Assembly (NCBI GenBank): GCA_025267735.1
Contig: CM046303.1
Location: 47,011,253-47,075,252 of the forward strand
DNA: 64,000 bases
DNA from: Mactra quadrangularis
Taxonomy: Eukaryota; Mollusca; Bivalvia; Venerida; Mactridae
Direction: 5' to 3'
Positions 24,801 to 33,800 of the stretch are shown here, piece after piece. Both the position numbers and the translations under genes were made by a program. The notes below the pieces were generated by a model, which was given only the letters and a program-made list of their open reading frames with translations, searched no databases and had not been told where the DNA came from. Numbering within the stretch: the first letter of the stretch is position 1; every line of letters starts with the position of its first letter.

Positions 24801-27800
24801 GGCCATACTGTAAGCATCATTTGTACAGCTTTCTTTACTATTTCCAATACCTGTGTAACAAGGCAAGTACAATATGTAAATAAATAAAACATGAAATAAA
24901 CAGAATATTGATCAATTTTAGTGTAAGAGGATTTCTATTTGACCAAGAGAGCTTATTCCAAATTGTCTTATGCGTAATTACTTTCTTGTATTATCTTTGC
25001 TCTGGGATGACATTTTCATATTTATATTTTCACTACAGTAGACTGGTAGTACATGAAGATAGAAATACAACTACAATATGACTGAAAATATGTTGAAATA
25101 CAGCATTTATGAAGCTCCAAAAATTACAAAGGGAAATAATCCATAATAAAGCCAGGTAAACATTTCTGTTTATCACATGGTATGTTATCATTGTATGAAG
25201 ATTCATAAAGATCTCACAATAAATGGCAGAGATACATGCTAAATTGAGTACTTTAATGCAATAGGTAACGACACCGGACGCCTACCCGCCCAACCGCGTT
25301 TCGCCTAACGATTAGCCAAATTTTTTCGTTGATTTTTTTCCGGCTAATAAAGGTAAAGTATAAACTTGACACATTTTTGGATAGAAAATGCAAATAAATT
25401 GATTGAACATTCAGAACCCCGATTGCTAACTCTCACTTAATAGCATCCTATCAAGTCATACCTGTTATATCCTAAAAGAAAAGTACAAGATAACTAGGAC
25501 TCATATTCCAGAGTGATTAATGCATATTTATTAAAAGTAAAACTTATTCTCACAACAAATTTAAAACAAATAAACAAAGATGAAAACTCAAACTTTAAAA
25601 GTCCTTACATGATTCTGGCAGATTTTACATGAAAAACCTGTCTATTTCATATTTCAGGATCAGTCACGAAAACTTTTCAAATTAATTCTGAAAAATGAAT
25701 CTCAATTGATACTTACCAACTGCAATAAGGTAATTTTCCACAAAGAAATCACAAGATGTAGGATATGTGGCACTAGCATCAGACTTCTTGTATATACATG
25801 TACTACTTAAACCACTATTGAATATACTATTATCAATAAGATGGACAAGTTGTTCTGAGAATGCACATACTGAGAGTACATTGAACAGATTCTTAAATCT
25901 GTCTGTCACTGATGCATCACGCAGTGAAGGCTTGACAACTGCCGGCGGCATTCCCTATTAAAAACAGAAAATAGATCATTGATTTTTATCCACACTTAAG
26001 GCAGTACATTTGTTCATTGACACAGCGTACTAATGTTTTTCTGGCTATGCAGGGACCAACATTGACCTAAATAATTTTGGCCCTAATACACAATTCCAAT
26101 TTACATGTATTTTTCCCCTTTTTGAAGCAAAGTTTAATTCCTTAAATTCAAGAATCTTATATTTCGTATTGAAAGCATAGATGTGGTGACATCAATGACA
26201 GTTACAGCCAAATACTTGTGAAAGCTAAATTTCAAAGACTCTAACAGGCAATGAAGACAAATTATCAAAATCAGTGATCTAGCAATATGTACATTATATG
26301 ATTGGAATTTGAATTATTTTAAAACTACCGAAAAACTACTTTAAACTTTAAACAAGAAATATCTTTAAAAAAGATTTTTCGGCGCTCTGTTGGGTTCATT
26401 TTCAATGGTTTGAAGTATAAATGTTGGTCATGCACAGCGTACATGTATTAACTATAGGTCAAATGTAGTTTGTCCGAAATTGCAATTCAGCCTCAACTGA
26501 CAATTTTTGTCCGAATATATTGCCACTTCGCTGATTTGTCAATTTGGAAAATCTGTCAGATTCTAAAATTAAAAACATTTCTTAATAACAATGCCATAAA
26601 TTTTCATTTATTAAAAATCACTTCTTTCCAGAATGACCAAACGATTTATGTTACTTTTCTGGCAAACATAAAACAATTTGATAGAAATGCTCAATAGGCA
26701 GCCTACATATGACAAAATGAAAACCCATTCCAAGCGTGCGCTGTGTCATATTCGCAGTTGAGTTATACTGCAAGGGACGTACCACGACGAATGTGTGATC
26801 AATTAGTATAGTGAGTCACTCATTATACAGGGTTCCCACAAAAATGAGACATCAAAATTCCCTGACTTTTCCCTGATTTTTCCCTGACCGAAATCATTTT
26901 TCCCTGACCGGTAAGTGTCAAATTTGCGCAATCTTTGAGCACTAAATGTATAGTTCAATGCTAATATCCTTCCACATATTGTTTACTGTTGTATTATTTG
27001 GGAATCAAGCAATATGGAATTATCCAATGCCATTCTAAAATCTGACACTTCATCTGGCTGAATAGTCGTACAGTTAAAGTGCAGTGCTACGAAACACCTT
27101 TTTTCAAAGAAGTGCGAGTTTGAATCTAAGTCCTTTTTTTGTTCTTTGTATTGTAAGATTTTTTTGGATATTTGTTGTAGATCTATTTTATTCAGTAATT
27201 TTTGGAAATACAAATATATCTTTTTTAAACAAAGAATGTCAAAATCATTCAGTTTTACAGGCAGTGTCAGTTGAACTATTGTCATCATCACTTAAAGAGA
27301 TGCCATCAACTCTATGACAAAGGCTTTTACAAGTTTCATGATGCACGGGGGCAATGTGTTTTACGCAATCCAACCATGATTAAAACAAGAAAAAATATAA
27401 AAATAAGTTTCTATCGGTATTTGAACCAACGATTAAAAGATATGTAGACTGACCGTCTCACCACTCGGCCAATCAAACTACGATAAATATTGCCAATAAG
27501 ATATGAATACAAGTGTTATGGGCTAACAATGCTTACTTGAACTACCGAAATTAACCGAGCATTAAATATATCGTGTTATGTGACGTTTTAATTTTTGCAA
27601 TCGGACAGTTCAATATAATCGTACAATAGTACATTCTCAAACATACATTAGAGGATTGACTAAACAGGCACACATTTTACTTGAATATAATTACATTAGT
27701 AATCAATGGTAAACTAAAATTGACCAAAAACAATAAGACAGGTAATGTAAGCGCTACCTAAAAAGCAAAATGCAGTAAGGCAAAGGACACTTAAACCCCT

Positions 27801-30800
27801 TTCAGCTTCTCCCTGAATAACTAAGTAACTGTATCCAAAATCTTCAGACATAAGCATATTTTTAGAGTAAGATGTTAACAAGAATAATAAAGATACTCAT
27901 AATAATAACTTTAAATAAAATACCCAAAACAATGGAAGAAACTGCCTTAGCTTTTACTTATTTTTCTTCCTACTGTTTGACCAGCATTCTTCTCTTACTA
28001 AATTCCCTGACTTTTCCCTGACTTTTGCTTATTTTTCAAATTTCCCTGACTAATTTCAGAATTCCCTGACTTTTCACTGACCTTGAAAAAATTTCATTTC
28101 TCCCTGACTTTTCCCTGACCGTGGGAACCCTGTTATACACAGAGTAAATAGTCAACAGCTACTGTACGTGCTATGCACCTGTTTATCACAAATAGCCAAT
28201 GGTGTCATGTGTTTTATCCATTTCTTTAAACCGTGAAGGATTTTCATTGGACAAACAGCTATGGTAGAGCAAATTGTATTGGTTGAAATATAGGTAAAAA
28301 GTTGGCTTAGACAGCTGCGCCGAAAAACCAAGAGGCAGATTTCATTTGAATTGCATAGAGTAATTCTTTATCAAGATACTGAAATCAGTATAACTACTAA
28401 AAACTTTTACCCTTGAGACATTAAAGCTACATATGAGTTTTAAAATAAAACTACACTGAATATACAGTGAAAAAAATATATGATTAAAATTCAGTCTGAA
28501 TTCAGAGCAAATATTGAGTTGAGATAAAATCAAGGCAGCACTCTAAAATTCTTAATAGGAATTGTTTTTATTTATTTTGATTGGATTTTATAACATAGTA
28601 ACACAATGTATTAGTCATATCATGACAGTCAGTCAACTAACTCACTATTCCTGGAAAGGCAAAAACCATTTACTAGGCACATACTTCCACCAGTGACTGA
28701 CAACTGTCATACATGGTTTAATATCAGTGGTAGGTGGGAGAATGGCCTTAGAAATTATTCCATGACCAAGCTCCACGAAAGTATGCCCCGCCCTGGAATC
28801 AAACCAACAACTCTTCTAAGAGTAGACTTCAGAGCTAGCAGGGTGGCTACATTGTTTACTTACCCCGTCATGTTGATCACCAGACACTATGGCTTCATTT
28901 TTCTCATGTTCTTCATCTTCATTTGCTATTTCTTCATCTTTAGAGACAGGTATAACAAGTTCTGTTACTTGTTTGGTTGTTAAAGCATCCCAGGCAGCTA
29001 TATATGTCTCTGTTTTACATGTTTTCTTGTTACTGTTAGTAGCTCGGGCAATACAGGTATCCTCTGAAAGTATAATTTAAATAACATTAGCTGAAATTTT
29101 TACATTTACGTAAAGTTTACAATAAGGACTATACAAACAAGTAAATCTGTGAGCTAATGCTCACTAGTGATACCCCCGCCAAAATCTAAAAATATGCGAC
29201 GAACAGGAAGTAGATGAGTAAGGAGCATGAAATCGCTTTACACCACATGGGACTATAGGATGAAGCAATATGCAAAGTTTCAGGCTGCTGCATGGTATAG
29301 TTGCTGAGAAAACTGTGACGGAAATTTTGTAACGGACGGACGGACGGACGGACGCACGCACGCATGGACAAGGGTAAAACAGTATACCCCCCTCTTCTTC
29401 GAAGCGGGGGTATAATAAATGGTATTTACAGCAGAGTGGTCTTAATATAGAGACTTTTTCCTTCTTAAATTCAACATTTGTGGTATTTATTGCTGATCTT
29501 TACTTTATGCCTCAGTCCCATAAAATTGTGGCTTGTTACGGACCTGTACTGCAGACAGTTGTAGGCCGTTGGAAGCCTTGCGAATTTAGGTGACGGTACG
29601 CACATGGCACAAAACAACACACCCGTACAGAGCTGTAGCTGGAAGATATGCATGTTTAATCCATACCCTGCCACGATTTTGTTCACGATTTGATTCTGAA
29701 ACTGATACGTGTATCCTGGGCTAATCTCACGGACTCTGGTAAAACGTAACAGTCTGTACGGGAACACAAGACTTCCTACAGGTCGTTGTGGAGCTTGATT
29801 ACACAGCGCCCGTACAGTAACCTCACAGCTATTTTTATGTTTATGGGACTGTAGCTTTACACACAAAATTATTCAGGTGGTCTCTATAACTAAACTAGGT
29901 CTTACAGTTCTCTAGCTAATTTTTGTCTTTTTGTTTAAGTTTAATTCTCTTTGGTACAGAAACTGGCAATGCACTAGGCCAATTTATAATTTTGATGGTA
30001 ACAAAGCTGGGTGTTGTTCTTCAACATTTTTCTGCCCAGAATCCCAGTAACATTGAAATAAAGTAACAAGAATTAAAACAAAAACTCTTGCCTAAATAGG
30101 TCCCATAATCCTTGAGGTCATTTCCTTTAATATCTCAAACAAATAAACTTATATTAAAACCTACCTAAAATAAATTCACCAATAAACATTGGTATTTCAC
30201 TATCAGATGATGATTCCAATCTAAACATATGATGCAGTCCACATTTGGAAGCTATCATAGATTGTTCTAATTTCGCAATAGAATTGTCAGGCATCTTCTG
30301 TGGACCCTAGGGAGTAAAAACAGTCTAATTGATAAAATCATGAAAACTTCTAACTTGGTCACTTATGTATACACTTCACTCACTGCAATTTCAACTTATC
30401 AATACCGTTACAATTCAACACTAAAATGGCTGTTCTCATTCTCATTATCCCCAGGGTGGTAAAAACAGATTTTAAATGTATCAATTTCATTAGTTGATTC
30501 TTTCCAAATGAGTGTAATATTTCTTTGTTGTTATCAAATTGCTTGAACTTGGCATTAGTAATTAAGTTTATATCTCTTTGGTTTTATTTCATGGCAACAA
30601 ATCGAATGCTAGTAACATCTTTACAATTTCCTTTCACAAAATCCCAAGAAATTCAAGTCCAATAAAACCACAATGATACAGTTGACTCTCAGACACTCAC
30701 ATACTATCCAGGCCTTTTTTCCCTTATATAACAGGGAACGTTAACAGGCGCCTTCCCCTCTTGAAATTTCTTTAAATCATGCCGTTTTACCCAAATTTGG

Positions 30801-33800
30801 AGTTTACCTTGGATACTTTGTTCCCCTTTCTATGAAATTGGGATAAAATTTCCCCAAATGTTCTATATATAAAAAGGCCCCAGGCCCCTTCCTCAAGTAT
30901 TGAAAAAAATCTCTGCTATCAAACTCTGGAATTTCTACCCCAGTTGGTAAAGTTTAACACCACTCTCAGACTATTCTCTAAGACTTTTATTACTTTTACT
31001 TTTTACAATCTACCTTGTAACAAAGCTTTCTTTTATTATCTATTGGATTCTAAGCTATCAGTAATCCATGCCATAATCAGCAATACACCTAATAAGAAAC
31101 TTCAATTAATGGGGAATTTATCAATGCATGAGTGGTACAAACTAAGTGTTTTTTCACATTATTGTGAAAAACCATAAAAACAGATAAAATCTTTCACTTC
31201 TATGTACCCATATTTTCATTGTAATTATGAAAGTTTGTTTGTACCACAGAGAAAAATCCAAATATTTGAATTCTGATATAGACTATTGATTGTTAATACT
31301 AACCCATGTATATGTAGATTTGATATCACCCAACCTGCTATGGACAGTGAAAGTAAAAACAAAAGATAGACAATGATTACCTTCATGTAAGCTAGTAATT
31401 TCCCAAGTCCTATTTGCAACTGTAGAACAGCATTTAGACTACCTTGTATCTTAGCAACAACATCAGTTGTAGACAGATTGGTTGGTACTCCAATACCTTC
31501 CTGGAATTTAGGTCTATTTTCCTTTAATATACGCTCAATACAAAGCCTATAATAAAAAAACATAATTAAATTGTAACATTCTTCTCATACAGATTTACAA
31601 GCACTAACCTCATTAATCATATTTAGACAATGTAATGTGCTAAATCAAACTAGCCCAATCACTTTAAGCAAGTAATTTACTTATTCCTTTTATTATCACA
31701 ATTCAAACTAAATAATTAACAATAATAACTACATGTAACAACTTTTTTCTTCCTTTTTTACATAGTATTCAGGTGAACTAACTAGGGTTTCATAATCAGA
31801 AAAAAATTATAATTGATCATCGGAAATAATCGAACAACCCTTTTCGATCAATCATCGATTATATAATCGAAACACTAGCTCAGGGTTTTCATTCAGAATT
31901 TCAAATATATGACATTACGTTGCAATGGTTTAAGTGATTTTGTTTCATATACATGTAATAGAATATTAAAATTTAAATCATGCATAATCAACCTATAACT
32001 AGTGTTTTAGTGGCTGTTAATAAATAAAAATAATATCAATTTTTGGACATTAAATTTTTTCAGTACCCATAAAGTATGGAAAAAGGGGCTATATATTAGT
32101 CAAATAATGGCGAATTTCATATTGCCAACCAAAAATATCAACATCGATCTCAATGATTTAAAATAACAAAGTAACAGCAAAACTGTACCCGTCATGGTTT
32201 AATTAAGATAAAAAAAGAGTTTTATTCCCACGAAATGTATTTTTCTTTAAAATGCTAATTATCGAAAACTAGAATGTCTCATTGTCAATAAAAATTAATT
32301 TCTGACATTAGCGATAATCAATTATCAAATTTCATAATCGATTGTCTCCCACTTTAACTGAAAAGTATAGATTATCGATTATAATTGATCATCGTTTAAT
32401 CCCTAGAACTAACCAATTTTATCATTGGTTTAATTGATTATGGTAAAAAATAGTCCTCACCATTTCATTAGCACTAAACTAATTCATTAAGTTATACAGT
32501 ATGTGCAAAATTATCAACTAGCCTGACTATATGAACAAGAGCAGTTCAAGGAAAGGGCGCTCGACTTTTCGGGCATTTTGTTCATGGCAAGGCTTATCTT
32601 TAAACAAAATGATTTCAAGACAGGACATAATTTTTGAAAGGATATAAATCAGTCAAATGTTAATTATCAATTCATACTTGTAAAATATTAACGGGGCATA
32701 ACTCCTAAAACATTCATCCATAGTAACGTCCCTTCAGAATTAAGTAGACATAGTATCAATGAATAAGCATACCTTATTTTATTTTAATATCTATATAAAG
32801 AACTATAAATATTTCAATTTGAACAAAATTCAACATTAAAGTAAAGGGGCATAACTTTGAAAAACCATCCAGAGTTAAGTGCCTTTGTAGTTGTGTAGAT
32901 GTTGTACTGATGAATAAGCATACTAACTGTCATTTAAACATCTTCATGAGTATTGAAAATATTTCACTTCTAAGTACTTTCACCCAAATTAAAAGTTGAA
33001 AAGGGGCATAACTCCAACAATAATTCATCAATGGTTACATCCCATTGTATACCACTAGATTTAGTACTGATGAAAAAGTATACTAACTTTCTATCAAACA
33101 AAATATATTCAATTTAAGCAAACTTTAAGCTTAAATATCAAAGTATAAAGGGGGATACCTCGGAAAGTTATTTATCCAGAGTTATGTCCCTTTATAGTCA
33201 GATAGATGAAGAACTATTGAATAAGCATTCCAACTTTCGTTCAAATATATTTGTAAGTACTACATATATCCCATTAGAACAAATTTAAATCTTACATGTT
33301 AAAGTATAAAGGGGCATAACTCCAAAACTAATTCATCCACAGTTATGTCCCTTTATAGTTGTGAAGATATAGTACCAATTATTAAGTATACAAACTTTAA
33401 GTCAAATATCTTGATTAGTATTAAAGATATTACATATCTGACAATTTAAACCTTATATTTTGCTTTTTTTAGTATAAAAGGGCAATTACTCCAAAAATAA
33501 CTCATCCACAGTTACGTTCCTTCATATTCGGGTAGATATAATCATGCCAAATAAGTACACAAACTTTAGGTCAAATATCTTGATCAGTATTGAAGATATT
33601 ATACATAGGAAAAACTTTAACCTCATATTTTGCAATTTTTTAAGTATAAAAGGGCAATAACTAAAAAAATAATTCACCCAGAGTTATTCCCTTTCACAGT
33701 ATGGTTAATATATTCCCACTTAATAAGTATACCATCTTTCAATAAAATATCTTGGATAGTGTTGAAGTTATAAGAGTTTAAAAAACTTTAACCTAAAAAC

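Noticed and set aside
26983..27291. 102-codon minus frame in the CAGGGTTCCCAC element, considered as transposase remnant
   Set aside because: No DDE, zinc-finger or dimerisation motif visible.
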